This document shows, piece after piece, positions 35,301-48,012 of a DNA stretch of 64,000 nucleotides. Source of the stretch: Oryzias latipes (taxonomy: Eukaryota > Chordata > Actinopteri > Beloniformes > Adrianichthyidae); assembly GCF_002234675.1 (NCBI RefSeq), contig NC_019875.2, positions 24,146,299 to 24,210,298 on the forward strand, written 5' to 3'. The notes under the pieces are model-generated. The model saw nothing but the letters and a program-made list of their open reading frames with translations. It ran no database searches and was not told the DNA's origin. Position 1 is the stretch's first letter. Each line of letters begins with the position of its first letter. Both the position numbers and the translations under genes were made by a program.

Positions 35301-38300
35301 GAGCTTTTTCACTTCAATAAATGAAGTATTTAATTGTGATGGCTTAAAAAAGATAATTGACTGAATCTATGGGCATTAGGCTTTAAAAAATCCCTATGGT
35401 ATGATGCCTAAGTAGTTTAATTACTAAGAAATCTTGTTACATGTTGTCACAACTTTTTAAAAACCTGTTTAGTTTCCCAGATCAGCTCGCATGACAAATG
35501 TTGTGGATTTTTCTTTTTTTTCTTCAGTTTCAGGTAGCCACAGTGTTTTGGACAACACCAACACTGCCTTTCTTGCTCAAGAACTTGAGCCCTATTTAAG
35601 GTAAGTAAACACATTTCTTCTTACATCAATTTTCATCAACCCAAGAATCTAGTTATCCTTATTTGATTCAATCAAACAATGTAAAAAAACCTCTTATTTT
35701 AAGGCATTAGAATACCATTTAAAGTCAGTTAGCTTGTTTTAACATGTTTATCCCCTCTGTTCTATTACACAATACGGCACGTAAAAAAAAAAAACTTTTA
35801 CCTCTTTAGGAGATTCCTATATTAACCGGCTCCAAATAGTCTTTATTCTGGCATTCAATAAAAATAAAGCTGTGCTAGATTGTTTGGTTATTTCGGCAAA
35901 CGCGTCATAATGTGCAGACTGACAGTGCTGTTTGATAGATTATCCTGTCTCTGTGTACTTATGTATAACTGTGAAAACAACTTTGTTTTGCAGAAATGAT
36001 AAAAGATAACAATCTCTGATTACTGCAGTGTGTAGAAAAAGACACAGTATTTATTTATTTTAATTTAGCAACAAAATCTGTTCTGTACACAGAGATTTTT
36101 GGAATAGTTTGCCAAATCAGGCAAAATCATTTTTGGAATTAAATTGTAATGGAACAGTTTCTGTGTATTTTCAGTTAACCCTTGTGCTATCCTAGGCACT
36201 TTAACATTGGGAGTTGGATCATATAGACCCACTAGACAGTGCGCTGAACCTTTTTTCTTTTATGATTTGTGAACCTCACTGGTGTCCATGGATTACATGA
36301 AATCTTTCAACCTTTATCCACCTTGGTCATGGTAGGGAGAACACGTCAATGTAAGGGTGGGGTCATCTAAGATAGAACAATGGTTAAGTATTATTTCCAA
36401 TTTGTTTTTTTGTTTTTTGCTAATCTGGTGGTGTAAATGAGAAAAATGCTTTTTAATAACTAAATTTAAAAGGTGAAGACCAAGACGGACATTTTGTTTC
36501 CATGTCAAAGTTTGGAATATCCTTAAAGTTTCTGTGATGTTGCACAACTTACAAACATATAATGCCTGCTGTGGTTATGCTGTACCACTCTGGGATTTTA
36601 AGGAGTTTTAATCAATTGAAACACAGTTGTCTTGTGTTTTAGTCTTCACACACAGGAGAGAATGAATCAGACTCAGTCCACAAGGATAATCCATGTGGAT
36701 GGTATATCATGCTATCTTTATCACAGGACCAGAGGATAAAGGCAGGAACAGACCATGGAGCACAATGCAGAGCAGCTTAGTTTGGGAGGATAGAAAGATG
36801 GATGACGTTTCTCTGACCTGTTCACCAGCACAACCACGCCCAGGTCCATCTAGCTGACGTTACATAAAACAGCTTAGGAAGATGCAGCTTGATTCATTCT
36901 AAGTCAGTCTTTGGGAAATATAATACTACTGGATATGGATCAACTGAGACCAGACTCTCCCTATTTAACACTCAAGCACTAACTACTTTAACCCTTGTGC
37001 TATCCTAGGCACTTTAACATTGGGAGTTGGGTCATCTAGACCCGCTAGACAGTGCTCTGAACCTTTTTTCTTCAATGATTTGTGATCTTCACTGGTGTCC
37101 ATGGATTACATGAAATCTTTCCACCTTTATCCTCTGTTGTCATGGTAGGGAGAACACGTCAATGTAAGGGTGGGGTCATCTAAGATAGCACAAGCGTTAA
37201 ATGAATCATATAATTTCCTGATTTGTTAGAACGCCCTCATCTAAGTGGCATTAGTCTCTGCTGATTAATGATTTTTTTTTGTCAAACATCAGGTCACTTC
37301 TTGTAATTGGAGATGAACTACCTCTAAGCCCAAGACACGAGGAAGCCAAGCGTCTTCTGGAGCGTGCAAGACTCAAAGCTCGCTCCAGTCACATTAAAGG
37401 CGATCGCCCCAGACGCTCCCATTCGGATCAGAGGTCCTCTGTGTAAGTTGCACAGAAATGTTCATATTCATGACTTTTAACCTTCAACTTCTCTTGAACT
37501 TCAGTTTTCACTTATCTTTCTTTTTAACCCCTTTCTATCACTTCATGGTTTGAAAGAAAAGTTATTATATATGGGGCTCACCTTCTCTCTGTTTTGTCAG
37601 TCACCCTGTTGAACTTGCATTAGCATCCATTGAGGCGTTTTATCCTCATAATTACATCCAAAAAGTTAATGTAAAAAAAAAAGCATTTATGCCTTTTATG
37701 TAAGAGAGAGGACATCACGTGGTCTTGCTTTTAAAATCCTTTTTTTATAAACAGGAAGCCTTTGTTTAATTTAGGATTGAGATTATTTGCAGAGGATTTT
37801 ACATTAAAAACAAATCTGGCCTACAGAAAGAGACAGAGGGTAAATCTTTGATCATGACATAATCTGACAAAAGATTACAGAAAAAGTAGGTTTTTATGTC
37901 AGATGTTAACGTTTCCTGATGCTTAGAGGTGGTTGAATCGTTTTTTTTTAGATTATCAGCTTTAGCTTTTCTTCTATAAAATCCCCAGTTGTGTCAAGTA
38001 ACACACAAAAAACCGTTTTAAAAATGTTTGCCCCTTTTTTCTGTTTTTTTATGTTTATTTTCATTTTTTGCAGTAAAAAACACCATAGTGAATCATCATG
38101 TCCAACCACAGTACAGAAAGCTGTTCAAACCAAAGAGGATCTTTCAACCCAGACCGTCTCGGGCCCCTTCCTTGTCCCGCTGCGCAGAGAAACTTCCCCC
38201 ACCGACCAAACAGGCCGTCCCAGGCGTCACGGTTGTTCACCGACACGTGTACGTTTCGAGGATGAATCAGAGAAAGAAGCGGAGTCTCGCTATTTGGACA

Positions 38301-41132
38301 GAGTGAAACAGCGAGAAAGGCCAGGGATGCCAAAGTTCAAGAGTAAGGAGAGCAATACAGATTCCAGCAGCAGTGGTTCAGAGAGGAGCAGAGGCCACAG
38401 AAGCGTCTCTATGCCCCCTCCTCCCAAGCAAAATGAGGTGTCAAAAAGTGAAGAAACGGCTACAGTTGTTAAAGAAATAATAGTGCTGGTCAAGAAATGT
38501 GAAGCGTGTGGCTCAGTAGTCCGAGAACAGCAGCCTGCGTCCACGCTAGATCCACAGAGCAGTGAGCCGCAGCAGGCAGGCAGCACAGAGGACATACGGG
38601 GAAAAGCCACTCCTCGCTGGGTACCTTTAAACAAACCAGATACAAGCACTCGTCCTAAAGCTTCACTCACTGTCACATTTGCTGGGGCGTATGTGTTGGG
38701 GGAAAACAAAGAGACAAGTTCAGGGTGGAAGTCTTCTGGATTTGGCAAACTTAGGAGAAGGAGCAGGAAAGGAGAAAGTAGATTGGAGTCTGGCCACGGC
38801 CCTTACGGCCCGTCATGGGCTCAGCGACGTAACTCAAATCCACGGAACAGAGTCAACTTGTGCAGAACCGTTTCATTCGCACCTGGCAGTCCCATTACCC
38901 TGGAGCCACACTCACAGCCGCCCTCGGGTGAGCCAAGAGAGTCACCTACCCCATCGTTGCCCATAAAGTCAGCCCTGAAGTCAAGCTCGAGGAACCGTTC
39001 TGCTGCAGGGCAGTCCTCAGTTCAGTTTCAGATGTCATCAAGTCAGGGAGATGGTGGATCGCCGCCCCTCCTGGACTCTTCAGAGACATCTGCGTCCCTG
39101 AGCCAAGGGGGAACAGCATCAAGCAACCAAGTACCCTGTGCCAGACCCACTACTTTAAGATACTCTCCAGCTAGAATCCCTGCAGATCTACCATCTGCTG
39201 ACCTCTGGGAAACCACTCCAGATGCAGCAGGTGATGTGAAATGTATTTCCTGATGTGTTTTTTCCTCCTCATAGACTATTGTTATGATTCACAAAAACAC
39301 GAAATTCTTAACAAAAATATCCATACAAATCAAAGGTGGAAGTTCAATGTGACTTCAGGAGCCTCAAGCTACTTCTGGGTTTGACAGGGAGAAATTTTGA
39401 ATTAAGTTTATATGAGATTTCAGTTGATAAGGGACATATTGTGATAAAACCCAATCAAAAAATGGTTATTTTTAATGGAGAAAGAAGGAAAATATGGTTG
39501 AAATTGAGTTGAAGAAATCAAAATGTAAAAGATTTTACTGGACTTAAGTCTAGTTTTTAACACAGTGGAAGCCTTTACCCCCAACTCATATATATATTTT
39601 TACATCAAAGAATCAATATTTTGAAGTTGTTTTTTTTAACAACAGTTTTTCTCTTCAGGTCTGAGTGGAGACTCTGGTTTTGGTTTGGACAGCCGCTCTG
39701 TGCGAGGCCCGGGTTTGTCGAGGGCTGAGGACCTCAGAGCCGAACTGCTGCGAGCAGAACATCTGAAAGCTGAGGCCTTATGGGAGGAGAACAGTGATGG
39801 TTCTAGGTGAGCCTAGATAAGAGTGTTTTTTTTTCACTGCCAATTAGATCCCAAATCTCTGGTCCCCCATCAGTACAGGTCCTAACTTCAGCATGTTACA
39901 GGCAGCATTTGAAAGAGTAAAACCTTGACCTACAGTCCACAGGGTGTCGCTGTTTGAAACGTTTTTAATAATCTGGAGAACCCTGCCCCCTTTTGGTGAT
40001 GAAAAGCAATGCACCTTAAAGCACATGAAGAGGAGAGCAAAATAAAAGGTTTTTAGTTTGAACTGGAATGCAATTGCAATGTGTTCTTTCAGAAAACTCG
40101 ATGGGAGGCCAAAGCTGTTCCTGCGTCGCTTCTTCTCCTCCATCGGTCTGAACAGCGTTGGCAGACTTGTGAAAGGAGGTCGCTCCAGTAGTATGGAACA
40201 GCTGAGTATCCCTTCAGCTCCCCGAGCAAACTCAGCTTCACCGAGTCCTACACGCAGACCCCAGCCCTCCATTCGTATACAGAGGACACCGTCTCTGCAG
40301 ACCCTCCACACGGTGAGCCAGACAACCTATATTTCTTTATACCAAAAAGGTTGCAAAGTATCAAAATAAACATTATAAATACACAATCTCTTTTCACAAA
40401 GTACACCTCAGTTCTCTCACCTCACATCTTTACAATACCACCCTCTTGCCACTAGGTGCTGCCGCTGGCCCAGCTGCGTAAAGCCTCTTCGGTGCAAAGT
40501 TTGGAGAGAAGAACAGAGCGGTCAACTATTCTTGGAGAGGTGCAGATACCATATGGCCTGGCACCCAGGTGAGTGTTACACCACCAAAGCAAGAAACAGG
40601 AATATATACAAAAGTGGTGTGGTTTAGTTGGACACATAGAATTTGACTTTCAGTATCTGCTTCCACAGCCCAGATAGCCCACAGCTTGAGCTTCACAGGA
40701 CTTTGAGTGTGGAGGACGTGCTTGTCACTAGAATAGTGCGTCCGCTGGGCCGTGTGACCCAGGCTTTTCCGGATGGGTCCCTCCTACTGGAGCTCATTAA
40801 ACCACCAAATGGTCCCTTTGGTTTTGTGATTTCAAGAGGAAAAGGTCGTCCAGACACAGGTAAGATTTGTATTGCATTTTCTAAATCCAAAATACATATT
40901 CTCTTAAATTGACACTGATTCATTTTCTGGCCTTGTAGGTGTTTATGTTGAAAAAGTGGGCGATGGCAGTGGAGAGGGCCCGTATGTCGGCCTCCTCGGT
41001 GTTGGGGATGAAATTCTGCAGGTGAATGGAGAAGCAGTGGCTGGGCTTAGTTTGGATCAAGTAACTCGACTCATGACTCGAGACAGCACTGCTTCTCTGC
41101 GGATTCTGCCAGCCCGACGCAATCAGCGCTGA
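32397..41132 (+). CDS. KIAA1614-like PDZ domain protein
   Basis: Large, mostly disordered protein of unknown function with one C-terminal PDZ domain. Coding exons: 32397-33558, 35528-35600, 37293-37442, 38074-39230, 39659-39806, 40093-40312, 40456-40568, 40669-40859, 40939-41132, in frame to 1135 residues (human KIAA1614, as I remember, is about 1190). The start at 32397 (MEEENTF) is the first ATG kept in frame when the upstream leader exon is spliced on. The N-terminal half is Ser/Glu/Arg-rich and polar. A basic patch (RPKLFLRRFFSSIGLNSVGR) precedes the PDZ domain at about 1043-1131. In that domain PFGFVISRG is the carboxylate-binding loop and GDEILQVNGEAV the conserved core. Human RC3H1 and KIAA1614 both lie on 1q25, which supports the call. 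The orthology is remembered rather than aligned. Confidence 0.75.
33648..34752 (+). mobile_element. Repeat family X, copy A, with a nested insertion
   Basis: First of four copies of one repeat in this window. It begins TTTAAGTCCCACTTAGATCATC and shares with copy B the blocks GTCTTTTAATTATGATTATG, GGAGTTC.TTAGAAA.TTCCCCTC, CATTACC.GTGCAACAA and TGGATGCATCAGAATGG. The two outer ends are weak inverted repeats (AAAGWCCSACT type). It sits in the KIAA1614-like intron after 33558 and is split by a second element at about 34025-34530. Non-coding; superfamily unknown. Confidence 0.7.
34025..34530. mobile_element. Putative DNA transposon nested in repeat X copy A
   Basis: Copies B, C and D of the host repeat are continuous across this point, whereas copy A has about 0.5 kb extra. 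The extra piece begins ATGTTCACACCGGGCC and ends GGGCGGTGTGAACGTAGC, so its ends share the inverted word GTTCACACCG. Target duplication and exact limits are not clear. Confidence 0.55.
36175..36387. mobile_element. piggyBac-like MITE, copy 1
   Basis: The 213-bp element, counted with its flanking TTAA on both sides, begins CCCTTGTGCTATCCTAG and ends CTAAGATAGAACAATGG, which are imperfect inverted repeats. TTAA target sites and a CCC-type end are hallmarks of piggyBac transposons. No coding sequence. It lies in the KIAA1614-like intron between 35600 and 37293. Confidence 0.85.
36988..37200. mobile_element. piggyBac-like MITE, copy 2
   Basis: Again 213 bp including both TTAA sites, in the same orientation as copy 1. 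The ends are CCCTTGTGCTATCCTAG and CTAAGATAGCACAAGCG, a better inverted match than in copy 1. It differs from copy 1 at scattered single positions. The right end lies 92 bp before the exon at 37293. Confidence 0.88.
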
Positions 41133-41640
41133 CAGGCAGGACAGCACGCCTCACAGATGCTTCTTCCAGCAACAAACTGACTGATGAACGGACTGAACAA
41201 ATGAATTTATTTTGTAAAACAGTGAACTGAGGAAATAGATGCACCCAAAGGAGTTAGATATTGTTTTGCTGTTTATTGTACAAACAAAAAGCAGAATAAT
41301 GGGAAACGTGTGATATCTATGGATTTTAAACTTATTTTTGTGATTAGAATGAATCAAATGCATAATTGTTTTTTAGCTCTGGACATGATGCAATTTTGAC
41401 ACACATTTAAATCTGTAAGATCTTGCTTCTATTGTAAAGTTTTTAAAAAAGTAATTTATTTTCGCCCATAGACTCCTTAGCTAAAAACATATGAAAAACT
41501 AAATCTTTTTAAAAACGATTTTATTGTTGTTTTGCTTGACTTAAAGTAGTGTATATGTTTGGCTATAGTATATTTTATTTTTCCAATGACCTAGCGTGAG
41601 ATTATTGCTTCAAAATAAAACAACAAATAAAAAAACAAGT
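41133..41640 (+). other. 3' UTR of the KIAA1614-like gene
   Basis: AT-rich sequence after the stop codon with a polyadenylation signal AATAAA at 41614-41619 (TCAAAATAAAACAACAAATAA context). No further exon is supported. Confidence 0.6.
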
Positions 41641-41710
41641 CTGATGCACATTTATGCCCACAAAGTTATCGAGCTTCATTTATATTAAATGAAATGTCAA
41701 GAATTAGAAC

Positions 41711-41967
41711 TACACTGGGTCAAAAATTCTTACAATTGGTAAAATGTTGTCTAAATAAGCAACATAATCTGCCAATAGAGTAAAGAAAATACTCTTACCA
41801 AAATATGAATGGTATTTTAAGAAAAAAATTCCAGTTACTAAAAAGTGTTTTCTGAACTAAGATTATTGTGCTTTTCAAAAACTTTCTTGATAAGATTATT
41901 TTTTAAACGTAAATAAGACATTTTTTCTTGAAACAAGGGTTTCATAAGATTCCGTTTTTGCATTGTA
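41711..41967. mobile_element. MITE-like repeat with TACACTG..CAAAAA ends
   Basis: The left end reads TACACTGGGTCAAAAATTC and the right end, reverse-complemented, reads TACAATGCAAAAACGGAAT. Inside are the TCTTGATAAGATTATTTT and TTTCTTGAAACAAGG blocks that I remember from a very common fish repeat with TACACTGCAAAAA ends. It is about 257 bp, diverged and non-coding. Confidence 0.55.
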
Positions 41968-42142
41968 TGTTTTTATATTGATTGCCGCATATATCTGTTG
42001 GCCACATTTGTTTGATTGCTCATGTGCGAATGTTGCAAAGAAGGGACGAGTGGCAGCTGCAAAAAGTTAGAGCTCACGCCAAGTGGTTAAAAACGCAGGA
42101 TGTAGGAGAAAGATCGTGACTGCTGTCGTGACTGAGAGCAAA

Positions 42143-42328
<186 letters not shown>

Positions 42329-42899
42329 GAATTGAATAAACAGGAGAAAATTGGTGTATAAAATCCGTTATTAGAATGTCCATGTTCAGATTAGGGCCGT
42401 CCCGCGTGTGTCCCGATAGTGTGTCGGTTGATGCTCCGCTCCTTTATCTGATGTCTCCAGGGGCCGAGCGAAGTTATTTTTTATCTCCAGGAGCCATGAC
42501 TCTGCATGGAGGCCAACGTCCCCGGAGCTGCAACAACGCCTCTGACACAGAAGATGATATTTTATTTCTTTCTTCCAGTCAGGATATGATGATTAATTAA
42601 ATCGGGAGACGTATATATCATTGCGCATCATGGTTTAAAATAGTTAAGCATTAATAGACGAGCGTGGATTGATGACATACGAAAGAAACAGACAAGAAAA
42701 AAAAGACTTTTTTGTATAGTTAATTGTAAAATAAGAAAAAGGGAAAAAACATATGATTTGAGTATATATTGTTCAAAAGCTGCAATATTTTGTTTATTTT
42801 ATAAAAAAAAGAGCCGACTTTAGTATCTCAGCCCTACAGTATGCAGTCCACTGCCTCTTGTTACAGGCCGTTGCTCTGTGCCTGTTTGCTTTTTTAAAT

Positions 42900-43240
42900 G
42901 CCTTGCCCTCCACAAGACTATATAGCCCACGACAGCCAAATAATAATGAATCATTTCATAAATAATGGGTTTAGGGGCTTATCGGTAATGAAGAGGCCGC
43001 TGCCGTGCGCTTATCTCACTCGGCCACATTGCGGCCTGTGTTCCGCTCCCCATGCAGAGGGAGCGCACTGGATGCGGCGAGGAATAACTCAGAAAGGCGC
43101 GCACGCCCATACACACACAATCTCTCACACACCCTGCTCACACACTGCTCCTAAACTGGTGGAAAAAAACCTCAGACATGGATGACCCACTCACAAAATG
43201 GCTCCACTTACACAGTAACATCAACAACGCGTCTGGAGCG
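42900..43240 (+). promoter_or_regulatory. tal1: Probable tal1 promoter and non-coding first exon
   Basis: Two GATA motifs in the same orientation, CTTATC at 42978-42983 and CTTATCT at 43010-43016, lie 32 bp apart in a GC-richer island. This matches my memory of the mammalian TAL1 promoter 1a, where GATA sites at about -65 and -33 drive erythroid expression. A leader exon would then start near 43045 and end at 43240, before a consensus GTAAGT donor. The coding exon follows about 1.1 kb later. The start site is inferred from motif spacing only. Confidence 0.6.
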
Positions 43241-44342
43241 GTAAGTCCGAGAAATATGCGCTTTGTTGGAACCGTCGTCTTTTAACGCTAAAATCCAGCT
43301 GCTGTCGGACACTTATTAGGGATATCATGGAAGAAATTTGATGACATTTCCTTCGGTTTTTTGTGCGATCGTGTGAGAATGTCCTGGATAACGGATGCGC
43401 GGCCTGCGTATGCATTCACGGGGAAAAGGAGTGCGCTTTTTTCGACGAAAAACCATCCATCTGCGGTCTTAAACGCGTTTCTGTTACATTTAATCGAATA
43501 TTTCACTCGAACACCTGACGCCGGTGTGTAGTGCAGCGATGACCCTGTTAACATAAGCAACACTGGCCTTCTTATTCTAACCAAATGGACGCAGCAGTTT
43601 TCTCATTTTGCGCGTAAAAACCCAATCCACCCGGGTTCTATAGGTTCTTCTAGGGATTTCTTTGGATTAAAAACGAAAGAATAGTTTTACTTTGACAGGC
43701 ACCACTCGTTACTCAGCTCACCGTGTGGTTTTGCTCTCCAAACTGTCTCTACGAGGAGGTTTTATATCTTTGTTCCCAGCAAAACACAACGAATTTCGAT
43801 TTGAATTCATTAACTTTAAATGTTATTTAAACATTAAATATATAGTTACATTTACACAAGTATATAAAGCGATAGAAACTGAGGTAATCTACGTTTTATT
43901 TAAAAATGTTTTTATATGTAAACTAAAATGTCACATTTAAAATATGTCTCCATTTTGTGGTAAAAACGTTCAAAGCTTTTCCGAAACTGTTAAACGTGAT
44001 GGGCCCAGCTTTTAAACTGTTCCATTTTTTATATGTTCCAAAGAACCAAACCCAGAGAAATGATTTGGATTTTAACTTTAGCAGTGCAACTCTTTAAATA
44101 AGAACTGAAAGCAGCAGCACATCGTCGATTAACAATCATGTTCATTTGATTAATTATAGACTCGTAATTAACCGCACGATATAAATGAAAGTCTGGTGGT
44201 GACGATCTCTTTCTTTCGATAGGTCTGTAAGGACACTGAATGATGCTAATATTTGACACGGACGCCTCAAATCATCTTTTGATAATGAAATAATTGTTGA
44301 GAATTAAATGAAGGACTGCAGGGCGGACTTGAACGATTAAAA

Positions 44343-46618
44343 ATGATGGAAAAACGGCAGCAGGAGCTTTGTCCTGGAAGTCCCGATGCGGGCTCCGGTC
44401 CTGGAAAGTGGGAGGATTCCGCCATCATCTCCAGACAAAACGGATACAAGGAGGACGAAGAGCCTCAGAGAGAGGAGGAGAGAGAAGAAGAGGGAGAGGA
44501 GGAGGAAGACGATGAGGAGAGGGGAGGGAGCTTCAAAGGCGCTGAGGAGACGGATGACGTTCCTCTGCAGAACTCGAGCAACGGGACCAGCATTATCATC
44601 AACGGCGTTGCCAAGGAAACTGCCTCTCACAACGCCCTTGACCTGAAAAGGGAAGTGCCGGTGATCGAGCTCTCCAGGAGGGAGGCTATAAAAGTGCTAG
44701 AGCCGAGGACTGAAAGCCATTTGGTGCCGATCACAGAACTTCGCAGACCTCCACCGCTGCCGCTCCCTCCGCCGCAACGAGACGACGCTCGAATGGTCCA
44801 ACTGAGCCCAAACGCGTTTCCTGTCCCGGCGCGGGCGATGCTCTACAACCTGGCACAGCCTCTTGCAGCCATCAACAGGTAAAGCTGCAGGCAGGAAGAG
44901 AAAAAACTAATGATTTTATGAAAGCACAAGCATCTTTACTGTCGGTGTTCAGCATGAAAAATATTGTGGCTCCATTGTGCATTGCAGAAGTATTAAATTC
45001 TGCAAAAAAAGTGGTGCACTTGAGTTTTATTTAAAGTATTAAGTCACCTTGCTCTCTAAAGCTTCAACTTGTGAACAGGTTGCAACCTTAAGAGTTGGTT
45101 ACAATATAATGAATGATGAAATGTATGTTTTTTTTTTTTATAATGCTTTTGTATTTTGTTGTTGTTATAGTCTTGGAGGGGAGTCGGAGCAGTACAGCAT
45201 GTACCCCAGCAACAGGGTAAAGCGCCGCCCGGCGCCTTATGAGGTTGAACTCGACGAGGGTAGGCGCATTTTAGATCTTTATAAGTATGGTAAGATGCAC
45301 TTCTGCTGTGTCCTCCTTCTGCCAGTATAGTTCCTAAATTTCCCTTCCCCATCTCCATCTTCATCCATCCACTGACATGGACCTGCTGTGTTGCAGAAGA
45401 TGCCTCACCCAAAAAAAAGTCAACCAAAAAAATGAACAAAATAAATCATGACTCAAATTAGCTGCTGCTAATGCCAAATGTACCTGCATGCAATTAAAGT
45501 AAGCTCTTCTCTGGAAGATTTGGGGTTTATTTCAGAAATAACGTTTCCACTGCTGCCCACTCGCAGCCATGTAGGGGAGGAGAATGGGGATGCTGCTGCT
45601 TCCATGCCAAGGTTTTACTGCAGAGTGGGCTGAGGGATTAAGATAGACTGGGTGTGTTCCAAGGGCAACAATAGCCCAGAAGACATCATTGTTGGAGGTG
45701 GGAGGATGTGACTACCTGCAGTGAATCATTTCATTATGTCTAAATAAAAGGTAGGGTGCAGAAACTACTGAGTGAGTGGACACCCCCTATCAAATGTGGT
45801 TTGGCAACATGAACGTTTTTCCCATCCCTTTTAAAAAGTTTTGCACAGACTTTTGGCAAGAAAAAGAAAAAAAAATACTTTAATGGAGGACTAACTTTGC
45901 AGTTTTTCTCAAAGTTGGGCATTTGTTTTGGATTTGCAGCTAATTCTTCATTCCTTTTTTGCACTTGTGATGCTTGACCTCTTTGGCAAACCACATTTTC
46001 TGTTCCAGCTCTGCTGGTTGTTTTGTATTCTTTTCTATGTGTTCACTCCATGTCTCAATTTTCTTTTCCCTTATTCCGCCTCTTCTAGCCGGCCAGCCGA
46101 AGATTGTGCGCCGCATCTTCACAAACAGTCGTGAACGCTGGCGCCAGCAGAATGTAAACGGCGCGTTTGCGGAGCTCCGTAAGCTCATTCCCACTCACCC
46201 TCCAGACAAGAAGCTGAGCAAAAATGAGATCCTGCGGTTGGCAATGAAGTACATCAGCTTCCTCTCCAACCTCCTGGAGGATCAAGATGGTGGGAGAAAT
46301 GTTGGCAGCACAACTGAAGGGGACACAGGACTGCTGGTTGGTGTTGCAACGCATGAGGGGGGCCCTCAGGGTGCGCCGCACCAGGACACTGTGGTAGACT
46401 TGGCGAGGGACGATCTTGTAGAGACAATGTCACCAGGTTCTAGCTGTGGAAGCCTCCCCGATGGGGATGCTGAAGGGAGTCCGGAGAGCTTCATGGAAGA
46501 CCAGGACTCGCCTCCAGCTACGAGGACTCTAACAGCTTCACGTGGGGCCCCACTTCATCTAGCTGCTAGAGACCTAAGGCGCAATGGACGTCCATTAGAT
46601 GGTTCCAGTCGCCGATGA
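44343..46618 (+). CDS. tal1: TAL1/SCL bHLH transcription factor
   Basis: Nuclear class II bHLH factor; the family pairs with E proteins and works with LMO2, LDB1 and GATA factors in blood and endothelial specification. Coding exons 44343-44878, 45171-45259, 46089-46618 join in frame to 384 residues. The start gives MMEK, as I remember for fish Tal1. The N-terminal region keeps TAL1 blocks [34 protein letters not shown] and [13 protein letters not shown], then [14 protein letters not shown]. The bHLH domain is at about 216-270 ([20 protein letters not shown], then [19 protein letters not shown]). The C-terminal [12 protein letters not shown] resembles human SPNSSCGSSLDG. A Glu/Asp-rich run at about residues 38-60 lengthens this protein compared with the zebrafish one I remember (about 324). 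It is clearly TAL1 rather than TAL2 or LYL1. Whether it is the single tal1 or a duplicate is not settled, because no stil-like neighbour is seen. Confidence 0.92.
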
Positions 46619-47950
46619 TAAAGATGCCAGCGAACCAACAACATGACGCAAGGCAATGAAAATAAGCAAAGAGATTAACTAAAATCAGAGGGAAATCATC
46701 AGAACACTGTTAGTTTTGGGTCATCAGTGTGGGAAGGAGAACCAAGGCACTTACGTTCTGTAAAAAAGTTGTCTGACTTGGATCCAGAACTGGCTTTATT
46801 CTCCTACTCCAATCCCAGACAGTACTCTTGAATAGTTTGCTTTAATTTAACCCCGAAAAAGACTTGTACATTCTGTTTGCATGTCCAACTTAACTGACCT
46901 GCAAATTACGATTTTCATGTGCTTAAAAGTTGCAAAGTTATAAGAAACTTCAAAGAAAAAACCAAGAAAGAGAAAACTAAATAGATCCAACAGCTTTCGT
47001 TGAAGATCGAATTTGCTCTAAGTTTTTTTTGAATGTTTAAAATTGCAAAGTTGAACCTCAATTTTGAACGGCAGACACAACAGGTCTACTTTGCACATAG
47101 AATCCCGCTGGTTGACACATAGAAAATTCCAACTAAAGCAAGAACAAGAGAGACTGTTACACCAGGATGGGGTGTTAGCTGTACTTTTACAAGCGCAGTT
47201 ATGTATGTATTGTAAATAACATTATATTTCCATGGCACAATTTAAAAACTATGACAGAACTCAAGTCGTGGTTTCACATGTACCATAGTGCGCTTGTCAA
47301 TCAGTTTACTGGGAGAGTAGAATGGAAATTAGAAGTAAAACAAAAACTCACAGTAAAGTACAGCAAATGTGGTACCTTCTTTTCCTTGTTAGACTTTGGT
47401 GATTGAAAAAAGAAAATGTTGGCTGACCAAATAATGATTTTGTTGTCTAGAATAAATATACCTATCAAAACTATTGTAGAGGTACAAGACGACGAGAGCT
47501 CGAAAAGTGTACAAAAAAATGGGTCAAATGAGATCACTAAATGGCTCATGCGGTCTTTTTGATATGAATGTTTCAGTGTTTTTTAAACTGTAATGCAGAT
47601 GTAGTTTAGTAAGGTACACCGATGAATCCCTTTTTGACACAAACACACACTAACACACACACACACACAGCAGCAACACACGCTGTTAATACCCTAAGAA
47701 AACCAGCAGTTGTCTGACAGAGACAGTTATGTGTTGCTCACTGTTGCTGTTAATTCTGCTTTTTTCAGCAGGACCTAGTAGCCTATATTGGTACCTTTGA
47801 CAATTATGGTATTTTATGAATTGCAGTAAAGGGACATTGTACATTTGGTAAAGGCATCATTGTTGTATGATAGCTGTATCTATAAACACTTCCAATGGTA
47901 AATTGGTGAATTTTATATAAAAGTCCTAAATAAAACCTTGATGAGAAAAA
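46619..47950 (+). other. tal1: tal1 3' UTR
   Basis: About 1.3 kb of non-coding sequence ending at a polyadenylation signal AATAAA at 47929-47934. It holds a short (CA)n tract near 47643-47668. No other gene is seen. Confidence 0.6.
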
Positions 47951-48012
47951 CAGTTTATACTTTGCCATCTGTTTCAAAGCTCTACCTATGTTGTCAAGCT
48001 CATAGAGAGAAT

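Noticed and set aside
42376-42600. 74-codon open frame upstream of tal1 (MSMFRLGPSRV...)
   Set aside because: No recognised domain and no splice context; it more likely belongs to tal1 upstream regulatory sequence.
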